A DNA stretch of 64,000 nucleotides, from contig NZ_NIHD01000010.1 in NCBI RefSeq assembly GCF_002806975.1, positions 1 to 64,000 on the forward strand, read 5' to 3'. The position numbers were made by a program, and so were the translations under genes. Below are positions 1 to 8,514 of the stretch, one piece after another. This DNA comes from Marinobacter aromaticivorans (GTDB lineage Bacteria; Pseudomonadota; Gammaproteobacteria; Pseudomonadales; Oleiphilaceae). Below the pieces are notes generated by a model that saw only the letters and a list, made by a program, of their open reading frames with translations, was not told the DNA's origin and ran no database searches. Each line of letters begins with the position of its first letter. Within the stretch, counting starts at the first letter, position 1.

Positions 1-581
1 GGCGCGTCACCGTGGTGGTCGGCAATCATCAGGCCGGGCTGTTCGCTGCCATCCACGCTGCCGTGCTGGTAGCGGTAGTGCCAGCCTTCCTCTGCCGCCA
101 GCCGTTCAATAAACGCCAGATCGCTTTCCCGGTGCTGTACGCAGTATTCCCGTTCCTGGGGGGCACGCTTGAAATCAAACACGGAATCCACAATGCCCCG
201 CTCTTCCAGCAGGGTGCGCAGGATGCTGTCTGTGGTTTGGGTCTGGAAGATGCGGCTGTTGTGCATCAACCCCAAACGCCACAGGGGTGGTTGAATCACA
301 ATCTCGTAGCGGGTGCGACGGTGGCCGGAATCGCCCCGGGCAAATTCGTTGACCACGCCGGTGAAGCGGCGAAGGGGCATGACATCCTGCCACACCACCA
401 GATCGACTTGCTGCTCCAGAACTTCGGATGCATCTATGTCCGGGTCGGTGCTGGCCAGTTCAAGGCAACCATGGAAAAGCCCGGATAAACGTTCGGTCAG
501 CGTGAAGCCAACAACGGCGAATAGATCAGAGGGGAGTTCGCCAACACGGGCGGTAAACTGCAGTCCGCTTGCCTGGGGCAT
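1..581 (-). CDS. vgrG: VgrG, type VI secretion spike protein (5' part, cut by window edge)
   Basis: The minus strand reads open from an ATG at 581-579 to base 1, giving the first 193 residues of a longer protein. Residues 144-161 (REYCVQHRESDLAFIERL) are the conserved VgrG signature, and the preceding part fits the gp44/gp27-like N-terminal domain of the T6SS spike. An AGGGA Shine-Dalgarno lies 8 bases before the ATG. In this family VgrG trimers cap the Hcp tube and carry effectors across the target membrane. The C-terminal needle and any effector extension lie outside the window, so the cargo is unknown. Family call seen in sequence; function known from the family. Confidence 0.9.
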   Translation of the reverse strand, partial: MPQASGLQFTARVGELPSDLFAVVGFTLTERLSGLFHGCLELASTDPDIDASEVLEQQVDLVVWQDVMPLRRFTGVVNEFARGDSGHRRTRYEIVIQPPLWRLGLMHNSRIFQTQTTDSILRTLLEERGIVDSVFDFKRAPQEREYCVQHRESDLAFIERLAAEEGWHYRYQHGSVDGSEQPGLMIADHHGDA

Positions 582-822
582 GTCTTCGGTCCCTGAAGAA
601 ATGGTGTGTTAATCGCGCTCATCCTGAACGGAAGCCAGATTATAACCTCCAGATTCGGGAATGTAACCCCGCCGCGCAGAACCACTTAAAACATGAGAGG
701 TTGACCACAGAAGCATTCTGCTTCAGTCTAATCTGGTTTCATTACGCAACCCAAGGGCAAGGTTGCTCCAGGTGACCTCGCGTCAGTTGCGTACCAACCA
801 TTTACAGGTAGAGGGAAACACC

Positions 823-1848
823 ATGAGCCAATATCAGAATCGTGCCATTGTGCTAAAGCAGCGCCCCGACGGAGAAATTCAGGAAGGCGATCTGGTTATG
901 GAAGAGCGCCCTGTGCGCAAACCCGAAGAGGGCGAAGTTGTTGCGCAGGTACTCTGGCTTTCGCTGGATCCCTACATGCGCCCCCGTATGAATGATGCCA
1001 AAAGCTATATGGACCCTATCGAAATTGATGAGCCCATCGTTGGCGAGAGTGTGGCGCGGATTGTGGAATCCCGGTCAGACAAGCTGAAAGTCGGTGATCT
1101 GGTCACCTGTTATTCTGGATGGCAGGAGTACGTAACCTTTCCCGCCGACGCGCCGATGGTTTACAAAATCCATCAAAAAGAAGGCGTTCCGGTGCAAGCA
1201 TACCTTGGGGTTGCCGGCATGCCCGGCCGCACCGGCTACTGCGGTTTAACCTATGTGGGTAAGCCCAAACCGGGTGAAACCGTGGTGGTTTCTGCCGCAT
1301 CCGGCCCTGTGGGCACAGTGGTTGGCCAAACCGCCAAAACCGTAGGTTGTCGCGTGGTTGGCATTGCCGGAGGCCCGGAAAAATGCAGTTATGTGGTTGA
1401 TGAACTGGGGTTTGATGCCTGCGTGGATTACAAGGCCGGCAATCTGGAAGCCGATCTGAAAGCCGCCTGCCCGGACGGCATCGACATCTACTACGAAAAC
1501 GTGGGCGGTGCTGTGACCAGAGCTGTTGCCCCGTTGCTGAATCCCGGAGCGCGAGTGCCCATCTGCGGTTTTGTCTCGGCTTACAACGCCAAAAGCACAG
1601 ACAAAATAGAGACACCGTTCGATATTCTCAAACGCCTGGACCCGGTTCCGGAGCACCGTTTCTTTCTGGTGACCGAGTGGCAGGACAAGCACCAGGAAAT
1701 CACCGATATTCTCACCAGTCGCATTGCTTCTGGTGAGCTTAAATACCGTGAAACGGTTGCTGAAGGCCTCGAAAATGCCGTTGAGGCCTTCAAGGGAATG
1801 CTCAAGGGCAAAAACTTCGGCAAGCAACTGGTTCACATAGCCGATTAA
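823..1848 (+). CDS. NADPH-dependent medium-chain oxidoreductase (CurA/YncB, leukotriene B4 dehydrogenase-like)
   Basis: 341 residues, the usual length of this zinc-free MDR family, which reduces alpha,beta-unsaturated ketones and related enones with NADPH in the cytoplasm. The family motif LSLDPYMRPRM is at 46-56, and the Rossmann nucleotide-binding segment (VSAASGPVGTVVG) is near 156-168. The start at 823 is preferred over an ATG at 763 because GAGGGA sits 6 bases upstream and homologues begin at this point. The gene stands alone, convergent with the quinone oxidoreductase gene 28 bases downstream. The true substrate cannot be told from sequence. Confidence 0.9.
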   Translation: MSQYQNRAIVLKQRPDGEIQEGDLVMEERPVRKPEEGEVVAQVLWLSLDPYMRPRMNDAKSYMDPIEIDEPIVGESVARIVESRSDKLKVGDLVTCYSGWQEYVTFPADAPMVYKIHQKEGVPVQAYLGVAGMPGRTGYCGLTYVGKPKPGETVVVSAASGPVGTVVGQTAKTVGCRVVGIAGGPEKCSYVVDELGFDACVDYKAGNLEADLKAACPDGIDIYYENVGGAVTRAVAPLLNPGARVPICGFVSAYNAKSTDKIETPFDILKRLDPVPEHRFFLVTEWQDKHQEITDILTSRIASGELKYRETVAEGLENAVEAFKGMLKGKNFGKQLVHIAD

Positions 1849-1876
1849 CACGGAATGGCGTGTAACGCTGGGAAGG

Positions 1877-2845
1877 CTACTCCCCTATCTGAAGGAGCAC
1901 CTTCCCGGTGTTTTTGTTCGCCTCCACATGTGCCATGGCCTGTTCAACCTGCTCAATGGGCCAGGTGCTGTCAATCACTGGCTCAATCTGGCCGGCAACC
2001 AGCAATGGCCACACATGGCGATACAGTTCCTGCATCACCCGCCCTTTATCTGCTACCGAACGGGACCGCAATGTAGAACCAATCAACCTGTGGCGCTTCA
2101 TTAACATGATGCCCAGGTCCACTTCCGCGAATCGCCCGCCCATCAGGCCGATCAGGATTATTCGGCCGTCAGCATTCAGCACTCTCTGATCTTCCTGGAT
2201 GTAGCCCCCGCCGACCGGATCCAGCACCATGTCCACACCACCCCAGCTCTTCACCGCATCCACAAACGAACCGTTCTTGCGATTCCAGATGCCGGTTGCA
2301 CCCAGTTTGCGACAAACCTCCAGCTTTTCGTCATCACCGGCAGTTGCAAACACCGGGTTACCAAACGCCGTGGCAATCTGGATAACCGTGGTTCCCAGGC
2401 CACTGCCTGCTGCATGCAGCAACACCCGTTCGCCGGGCTGCAGATCGGCTTCCTGATAAAGGTTCAGCCAGGCCGTGGCAAACACCTCGGGAATAGCCGC
2501 GGCTTTTTTCAGGGAAAACCCCTTGGGCACCGGCAATACCTGAGCGGCGGGAACCACAACCTTGGTTGCATAGCCACCACCGGTAAGCAAGGCACACACC
2601 TCGTCGCCGGGCTCAAAGCCCGTTACCGCCTCGCCAACCGCTGCAATACGGCCGCTCACTTCCAGCCCGAGAATCTCGGATGCTCCCGGGGGTGGTGGGT
2701 AAACCCCGGCCCGCTGGGAAAGGTCGGCACGGTTCACAGCACTCCAGACAACATCGATTTCCACGTGATTTTCAGGCAGTTCCTCGAAGCCCGGGCAATC
2801 TTCCCAGACAAGAGAGTCACCGGTTATCTTGATTGCTTTCATCAT
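1877..2845 (-). CDS. NAD(P)H-quinone oxidoreductase, PIG3/zeta-crystallin-like MDR
   Basis: 322 residues. The block NRADLSQRAGVYPPPPG (38-54) and the AAGSGLG nucleotide-binding loop (145-151) are hallmarks of the PIG3 (TP53I3-like) quinone oxidoreductases, which reduce quinones with NADPH and lack catalytic zinc. It is the second MDR gene in a row, facing the CurA-like gene; the two are distant relatives, not a recent duplication. The start is either ATG of the ATGATG pair at 2845-2840. No clear Shine-Dalgarno is seen. Confidence 0.88.
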   Translation of the reverse strand: MMKAIKITGDSLVWEDCPGFEELPENHVEIDVVWSAVNRADLSQRAGVYPPPPGASEILGLEVSGRIAAVGEAVTGFEPGDEVCALLTGGGYATKVVVPAAQVLPVPKGFSLKKAAAIPEVFATAWLNLYQEADLQPGERVLLHAAGSGLGTTVIQIATAFGNPVFATAGDDEKLEVCRKLGATGIWNRKNGSFVDAVKSWGGVDMVLDPVGGGYIQEDQRVLNADGRIILIGLMGGRFAEVDLGIMLMKRHRLIGSTLRSRSVADKGRVMQELYRHVWPLLVAGQIEPVIDSTWPIEQVEQAMAHVEANKNTGKVLLQIGE

Positions 2846-2996
2846 GTATCAAATCTCGACACTGTTGCGTGTACAGTTATAAACAGGATATCTGTTGAGG
2901 ATACCCCATGTAGGTGGGTCGTTGTAATGAGTATGTTTTCATAATCGCGAACAGGCGGTCAGGCCCCCTGGCGTTCCGGCGCGCCGCACACAATTC

Positions 2997-3980
2997 TTAG
3001 CGGTGTTGGCAGCCTGCGTCATTGGCAGAGGACAGGGGTATTCCGGGCTTTGGTCGTTCAGCCTGAAAACGGGGGCGGCCAAGGGAATGATCGCCGGAGA
3101 CCTCAATCAGCACATCCGCGCGGCCTGGCAGTTTCTCAAGGCAGGATCGGGTTACCCGCTCATAATGCATAATGAAGCGAATCACTTCCTGATCACTCAT
3201 GATGCGCGAATCCCGCTCAGCGTGCGCGGAGGTGTGTTCGCCTGTTTTTGCCGCCAGTTTGTGTTCCTGCAGGGTACGCCATTCCAGAACCCGCGACATC
3301 GACGGTGCCTTCAGCATAACCAGGCTGTCCAGCCTGGCAAAAAACGCCTGATACCTGCCTTTGAGGCACTGGTTCACATACCCTCGCCAGGTGCCCGCGG
3401 AATCCTCTTCCGCCTCCAGTGTATTGATAGGCTCGGCCAGAGCATTATCGTCTTCCGGCAGGGCACCAAGACACCAGCCTTCAATCAGAATAACCTCTGC
3501 CCTGCCATCAAAAACAGGCCACTCGTTCAAAGGCGCGCGGTCGTCACGGGACTTGTCAAACGCAGGAATACGGGTCTGATCGGCTGGACCAGCCGTTTGA
3601 AGCTGATCAATAACCTGCTCGCCAAGTGCCAGGTCGTGAGTTCCGGGCACCCCCCGGGTGATAAACAGCGGATGCACCTGCTCCGCGAGTGCCCGGCGCC
3701 CGGCTCTGGTAAGGTAAAGATCGTCCAGCGAAAAGCTGGCGGTCGGGCATTGCCAGTGATCGCACAGCAGCCTGGTCAGGAACAGCGCCAACGTGGATTT
3801 CCCCGTACCCTGGGCACCGTGAATGCCCACAACCACGGTTCGCTTTTCGGAGCGCCTTAACGCGACAATGTACTCAACCAGGGGCAGGATGGTCTGTTCT
3901 ACGGTGGCCGCGTAATTGTCAGGAAGCCCTTCCTGTTTAATCAGGGCTTCGAGGGTTGGTTCAAGCTCACGGTCAGACAC
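2997..3980 (-). CDS. P-loop kinase, D-glycerate 3-kinase-like
   Basis: 327 residues with a Walker A loop GAQGTGKST at 55-63, then FSLDDLYLTRAGR near 83-95 and a VILIEGWCLG strand. This pattern is shared by plant glycerate 3-kinase (GLYK) and yeast Tda10, relatives of phosphoribulokinase and uridine kinase. The likely reaction is phosphorylation of a small hydroxylated substrate such as D-glycerate in the cytoplasm; the substrate is inferred only. It starts at GTG (3980) with GGGAA upstream and is divergent from selO across 77 bases, so the two may share a regulatory region. Confidence 0.75.
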   Translation of the reverse strand: MSDRELEPTLEALIKQEGLPDNYAATVEQTILPLVEYIVALRRSEKRTVVVGIHGAQGTGKSTLALFLTRLLCDHWQCPTASFSLDDLYLTRAGRRALAEQVHPLFITRGVPGTHDLALGEQVIDQLQTAGPADQTRIPAFDKSRDDRAPLNEWPVFDGRAEVILIEGWCLGALPEDDNALAEPINTLEAEEDSAGTWRGYVNQCLKGRYQAFFARLDSLVMLKAPSMSRVLEWRTLQEHKLAAKTGEHTSAHAERDSRIMSDQEVIRFIMHYERVTRSCLEKLPGRADVLIEVSGDHSLGRPRFQAERPKPGIPLSSANDAGCQHR

Positions 3981-4057
3981 GTTAAGGTTCCCGTACTTGG
4001 TGAATCGGTTAATTGAGTATTTAACAGAATACCTACCACATGGGAGTATAGGCTTTT

Positions 4058-5512
4058 ATGAGTAGCAACGATTTTCGTGTAGAACACCGCTACCTGGAAC
4101 TCCCGGACAGTTTCTACACCCGCGTTCAACCCACGCCCCTCAAAGACGCAAAAATGGCGTGTTTCAACCACAAACTGGCGCATGAGATGGGGTTTCACGT
4201 TAGCAACGAAGCCGACTGGGCAAAAATTGGTGGTGGCACTGAATTGCTGGAGGGCATGGACCCGGTTGCCATGAAATACACCGGCCACCAGTTTGGCATG
4301 TACAACCCGGAACTGGGCGATGGCCGCGGCCTGTTGTTATGGGAAACCGTGGGGCCCGATGGCAGGCGTTGGGACTGGCACCTGAAAGGCGCCGGAACGA
4401 CGCCCTACTCCCGCTTCGGGGATGGCCGGGCGGTTCTGCGCTCTACCATTCGCGAATACCTGTGCAGCGAAGCCATGCACGGGCTGGGCATCCCAACCAC
4501 CCGCGCCCTGTTTATGGTCAGCGCCAGGAACCCGGTGCGCCGGGAGTCCATCGAAACCGCCGCCGCATTGGTGCGCGTAGCCCAGAGCCATATCCGTTTT
4601 GGCCACTTTGAATTTGCAGCACACCACGAAGGCCCGGAAGCCGTTAAGAGCCTGCTGGAGCATGTTATATCGCTGCACTTTCCACACCTGATTAAACTGC
4701 CCGAGGAAGAACGTCACGCACGCTGGTTTGAAGAAGTGGTGGAACGCACCGCCCGCCTGATTGCAGACTGGCAGGCAGTGGGCTTCTGCCATGGCGTGAT
4801 GAACAGTGACAACATGTCGATTATTGGCGACACCTTCGATTACGGGCCTTTTGCGTTCCTCGACAATTTTGATGCCGGGTACATCTGCAATCACACGGAT
4901 GAGGGCGGCCGCTACGCCTATAACCGCCAGCCCCAGGTGGGCTTTGCAAACTGCCAGTATCTTGCCAACGCGCTGTTACCGGTGATGGATGAAGACACCA
5001 TTCGCAACGGCCTGCAGCGCTATGAAGCCGCCTACAACGGGCGCTTTTTACAGAACATGCGGGACAAGCTTGGTCTGGCGCAGGAAGACGAAGGCGACCT
5101 CCGCCTGGTCATGGACACCTTCAGCATGCTCGACGAGCACCGTATTGATTACACAGCTTTCTTCCGTGCACTTTCAAACCTTTATGACCACGGCCATGCG
5201 CCCTTGCGGGACCTGTTTGTGGATCGGCAGGTGGCGGACGAGTGGCTGGGGCGCTATGAGGAACGGCTCAAGAAAGAAACCCGCGCCCGGGACGAGCGGG
5301 AATACGAGATGCGCAGGGTGAACCCAAAATACATATTACGAAACTACCTGGCACATCAGGTGATCCTTGAAGCCCAGAACGGTAATTTCGAACCCATGAA
5401 GGAGTTGCTCAGGGTTCTGGAAAAGCCCTTTGACGAGCAGCCCAAATATGAAAAATACGCGGCCTTGCCGCCGGACTGGGGCAAACACATGAACATCAGC
5501 TGCTCCAGCTAA
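4058..5512 (+). CDS. selO: Protein adenylyltransferase SelO (YdiU/UPF0061)
   Basis: 484 residues, the normal length. SelO is a pseudokinase-fold enzyme that binds ATP upside down and transfers AMP to Ser/Thr/Tyr of target proteins, in E. coli in response to oxidative stress. Family signatures are YTGHQFG (74-80), LKGAGTTPYSR (109-119), HGVMNSDN (near 245-252) and the C-terminal tail NISCSS, whose Cys occupies the position of selenocysteine in eukaryotic homologues. A GGGAG lies about 13 bases before the ATG. A strong hairpin follows the stop codon. Confidence 0.95.
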   Translation: MSSNDFRVEHRYLELPDSFYTRVQPTPLKDAKMACFNHKLAHEMGFHVSNEADWAKIGGGTELLEGMDPVAMKYTGHQFGMYNPELGDGRGLLLWETVGPDGRRWDWHLKGAGTTPYSRFGDGRAVLRSTIREYLCSEAMHGLGIPTTRALFMVSARNPVRRESIETAAALVRVAQSHIRFGHFEFAAHHEGPEAVKSLLEHVISLHFPHLIKLPEEERHARWFEEVVERTARLIADWQAVGFCHGVMNSDNMSIIGDTFDYGPFAFLDNFDAGYICNHTDEGGRYAYNRQPQVGFANCQYLANALLPVMDEDTIRNGLQRYEAAYNGRFLQNMRDKLGLAQEDEGDLRLVMDTFSMLDEHRIDYTAFFRALSNLYDHGHAPLRDLFVDRQVADEWLGRYEERLKKETRARDEREYEMRRVNPKYILRNYLAHQVILEAQNGNFEPMKELLRVLEKPFDEQPKYEKYAALPPDWGKHMNISCSS

Positions 5513-5549
5513 TCAGGAGAAAACGGGAAGGAAGAACGGGAAGAGAGAA

Positions 5550-5581
5550 CCGGGGGCCAGGGTTAAAAGTCTGGCCCCCGG
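5550..5581. terminator. Hairpin between convergent selO and fumarase genes
   Basis: A perfect 11-bp inverted repeat (CCGGGGGCCAG with CTGGCCCCCGG) and a 10-base loop in the short convergent gap. There is no T-run directly after the stem, but the position fits a bidirectional terminator. Confidence 0.6.
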
Positions 5582-5600
5582 GTTAATAGCCTAAGTAGCC

Positions 5601-7115
5601 TCAGACCGCTTTGGCCGCAATGATCTTCTCCTGCCACTCCACCGGGCCTGTCTGGTGAACCGATGTGCCTTTGGAATCCACCGCCACGGTTACCGGCATG
5701 TCTTCCACGTCAAACTCGTAAATGGCTTCCATGCCCAGTTCCGGGAAGGCGACCACTTCGGCATGCTTGATGGCCTTGGAAACCAGGTAAGCGGAACCAC
5801 CCACGGCCATCAGGTACACGGCGCCAAATTCCTTGATGGCGTCGATGGCCACCTGGCCACGCTCGGCTTTGCCAATCATGCCGGTAAGGCCGGTTTTCTC
5901 CAGCATGGTGTGGGTAAACTTGTCCATACGGGTTGCGGTTGTGGGGCCCGCGGGGCCAACCACTTCTTCACGCACAGGATCGACCGGGCCCACGTAATAA
6001 ATGAAGCGGCCTTTCAGATCCACCGGCAACTCTTCGCCCGCGTTGATCATATCCACCATTTTCTTGTGGGCTGCATCGCGACCGGTCAGCATCTTGCCAG
6101 ACAACAGGATGGTTTCACCCGGCTGCCACTCTTTTACCTCTTCCGGTGTCACCGTATTCAGGTTAACCCGACGCACACCCTCACCTACTTCCCAGGTGAT
6201 TTCCGGCCAGTCTTCCAGGCTCGGCGGTGTTTGCAGGGCCGGGCCAGTACCATCCAGAGTAAAATGCGCGTGGCGGGTAGCCGCACAGTTGGGAATGATC
6301 GCCACCGGCTTGTTTGCCGCATGAGTGGGGTAATCTTTTACCTTTACATCCAGAACGGTTGTCAGGCCACCCAGGCCCTGCGCACCAATACCCAGATCGT
6401 TCACCTTGTCGAACAGCTCAAGGCGCAGCTCCTCGGCACGGCTGGAGGCACCACGCGCCTGCAGTTCGTGGATATCAATGGGGTCCAGCAGCGACTCCTT
6501 CGCCAACTGCATGGCCTTCTCTGCTGTACCGCCAATACCTATACCCAGCATGCCCGGCGGGCACCAGCCTGCCCCCATCTGCGGCACCATTTTCAGAACC
6601 CAATCCACTACCGAATCGGATGGATTCAGCATGGCAAACTTGGATTTGGCTTCGGAGCCGCCACCCTTGGCCGCCACATGAACCTCCACCGTATCACCCG
6701 GCACCATCTTGTAGTGGATGATTGCCGGCGTGTTGTCTCCGGTGTTCTGGCGCTTGCCATCCGGGTCCGCAAGAATGGATGCACGCAGCACGTTGTCGGG
6801 ATGCGAATAAGCACGGCGCACGCCTTCATTGATTACATCATCCAGCGGCATCTCGCAGTCCCACTGGACATTCATGCCGATATTCACAAACACAGTCACA
6901 ATGCCGGTATCCTGACATAAGGGGCGATGGCCCTGGGCGCACATGCGGGAGTTGATCAGGATCTGCGCCATGGCATCCTTCGCCGCCTGGGATTCTTCCT
7001 TCTGGTAAGCCTCGTAAACACCCTGAATGAAATCTTTCGGGTGATAGTAAGAAATGAACTGCAGCGCGTCCGCTACGCTTTCAATCAGGTCATCCTGGCG
7101 GATTACGGTGGTCAT
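5601..7115 (-). CDS. fumA: Class I fumarate hydratase (4Fe-4S)
   Basis: 504 residues. This oxygen-sensitive Fe-S enzyme interconverts fumarate and malate in the TCA cycle. The N-terminal part has GHRPLCQDTGIVTVF (from residue 62) and NCAATRHAHF near the middle, both carrying cysteines expected to bind the cluster. The C-terminal part has the FAMGMEAIYEF-type ending domain, here with ELGMEAIYEFDVEDMPVTV. N- and C-terminal domains are fused in one chain, as in E. coli FumA/FumB. GAGGCG precedes the ATG. The fumA/fumB distinction cannot be made here. Confidence 0.93.
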   Translation of the reverse strand: MTTVIRQDDLIESVADALQFISYYHPKDFIQGVYEAYQKEESQAAKDAMAQILINSRMCAQGHRPLCQDTGIVTVFVNIGMNVQWDCEMPLDDVINEGVRRAYSHPDNVLRASILADPDGKRQNTGDNTPAIIHYKMVPGDTVEVHVAAKGGGSEAKSKFAMLNPSDSVVDWVLKMVPQMGAGWCPPGMLGIGIGGTAEKAMQLAKESLLDPIDIHELQARGASSRAEELRLELFDKVNDLGIGAQGLGGLTTVLDVKVKDYPTHAANKPVAIIPNCAATRHAHFTLDGTGPALQTPPSLEDWPEITWEVGEGVRRVNLNTVTPEEVKEWQPGETILLSGKMLTGRDAAHKKMVDMINAGEELPVDLKGRFIYYVGPVDPVREEVVGPAGPTTATRMDKFTHTMLEKTGLTGMIGKAERGQVAIDAIKEFGAVYLMAVGGSAYLVSKAIKHAEVVAFPELGMEAIYEFDVEDMPVTVAVDSKGTSVHQTGPVEWQEKIIAAKAV

Positions 7116-7272
7116 AGGCGCCTCATCAGGTTGGTATCGTTAGGATAGGGTCGTCAAAAACAGGTGGCACAGTTTACCAGAAATTCGCGGGTGCGAGGGA
7201 CCGGGCAAAAGGCGAAGCGCTATAGTCTTTTTTCAGAAGTCGAGTGCGCCGGCAAGCCATCGGGCGCCCTGT

Positions 7273-8508
7273 TCAATGAACCTCCCGCTGCGCCACGCGC
7301 ATGCCATCACTCAGGCCGGAAGCCGGGTACAGGATCACGCGGTCACCAGGCTCCAGCCCCTTGATGACCTGGGCCTGCACACCGTTGTTGTGGCCAATTT
7401 CGACCTTACGCAGTTTCGCCCTGTCGTCTTCAACAAGAAACACGGCCCAATCCTGGCCTTCGCGAAACAGCGCACTGGACGGTACGATCAGCGCGTCGTC
7501 GTCTTCCCAGACAACAATCCTGGCTTCAACCCGGAATCCGTGGCCCAGGCCCGTTTGTGCCGGCCCGGCTTCATCAAAGCGAATGATTGTATTGACACGC
7601 TGCTCCTCAACACCGAGTGCGGAGAACTTGGTGAAGCCCCAGGGGTCAACCCGTGTTACCACGGCATCCAGGGTTCCCGGGCCACCCCACTTTTCGATGA
7701 GAACACGGTCGCCCGGGGCCACCTGCACAGCATCCGTTGACAGAAGCTCTAAGAGCACTTCAAGATCGCTGTCCACGTTGCCGACTTCCATGATGGCTGC
7801 TCCGACAGGAAGGGTGGTTTCGCTCTGCTGAATGATACGCAGCACCTGCCCGGTGATTGGCGCTCGAATAGGTATCTCATCGCTGTATCCCGCCTGGGCA
7901 TTTACGCTACCGGGTTGTTGCTGGTCTTCGAACCCCATCAACTGAGCCCGCGCGTTTTCCAGCTCAGCCTGGCGTATTTCGATGGCGGCTTCAGCTGTGT
8001 CAACGGCAGCCTGGGTTGCGCGTGCTTCGTGAACCGCACGATCCAGCTCAACCTGGCTGGCTGTACCTTTCTGGTAGAGCGTCCGAACCCGCTCCAGGTC
8101 CGTCTCCGCCAGTTCCCTGTCTGCCATGGCCCGGTTGAGTTCAGCGCGGGCAAGACGCAGTGCGGCTGCAGCAGCAGCCTCTGCAGATCGTGCCTGTTCA
8201 CGGCTGCGAACATCCAGCACCGCGGGGTTGGTAGGGCGCATTTGCGCAACAATGGTCTCGTTCTTTTTAACCGGATCTCCCGGGTCGACCTCCACACGCA
8301 GGAGGCGACCGGCAACAGGTGTTGAGATCACATAGGCGTCCCGCACACGGGTACGCCCTTCTTCGTCAATCGTTACCATCATGGCTTCCTTGGTGACAGT
8401 GCCGATATCAACCCTGACCGGGCGGGGCCAGAAGGCGAAAGCCAGAACTGCACCAAGGGCAACCACAGTCGCAACGGTCAGAACTGAACGGGATCGTTTG
8501 CGTGCCAT
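7273..8508 (-). CDS. HlyD-family periplasmic adaptor (membrane fusion protein)
   Basis: 411 residues: a short basic N-terminus and one membrane anchor (about 10-27), a lipoyl-like segment (VAGRLLRVEVDPGDPVKK), a long Ala/Glu/Arg-rich coiled-coil hairpin (about 100-195), the second lipoyl half (APITGQVLRI) and a beta-barrel C-terminus. It is the last gene of an ABC ATPase-permease-adaptor operon, 6 bases after the permease, whose final codons contain its GGAGAA ribosome site. It should link the inner-membrane transporter to an outer-membrane channel. No TolC-type partner is encoded nearby. Confidence 0.88.
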   Translation of the reverse strand: MARKRSRSVLTVATVVALGAVLAFAFWPRPVRVDIGTVTKEAMMVTIDEEGRTRVRDAYVISTPVAGRLLRVEVDPGDPVKKNETIVAQMRPTNPAVLDVRSREQARSAEAAAAAALRLARAELNRAMADRELAETDLERVRTLYQKGTASQVELDRAVHEARATQAAVDTAEAAIEIRQAELENARAQLMGFEDQQQPGSVNAQAGYSDEIPIRAPITGQVLRIIQQSETTLPVGAAIMEVGNVDSDLEVLLELLSTDAVQVAPGDRVLIEKWGGPGTLDAVVTRVDPWGFTKFSALGVEEQRVNTIIRFDEAGPAQTGLGHGFRVEARIVVWEDDDALIVPSSALFREGQDWAVFLVEDDRAKLRKVEIGHNNGVQAQVIKGLEPGDRVILYPASGLSDGMRVAQREVH

Positions 8509-8514
8509 GTGAAT

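Noticed and set aside
12..612. Plus-strand frames opposite vgrG
   Set aside because: The minus frame has clear VgrG motifs and a ribosome site; the plus frames are low-complexity shadows.
5655..6920. 421-codon plus-strand frame
   Set aside because: Antisense to fumarase, His-rich composition typical of shadow frames.
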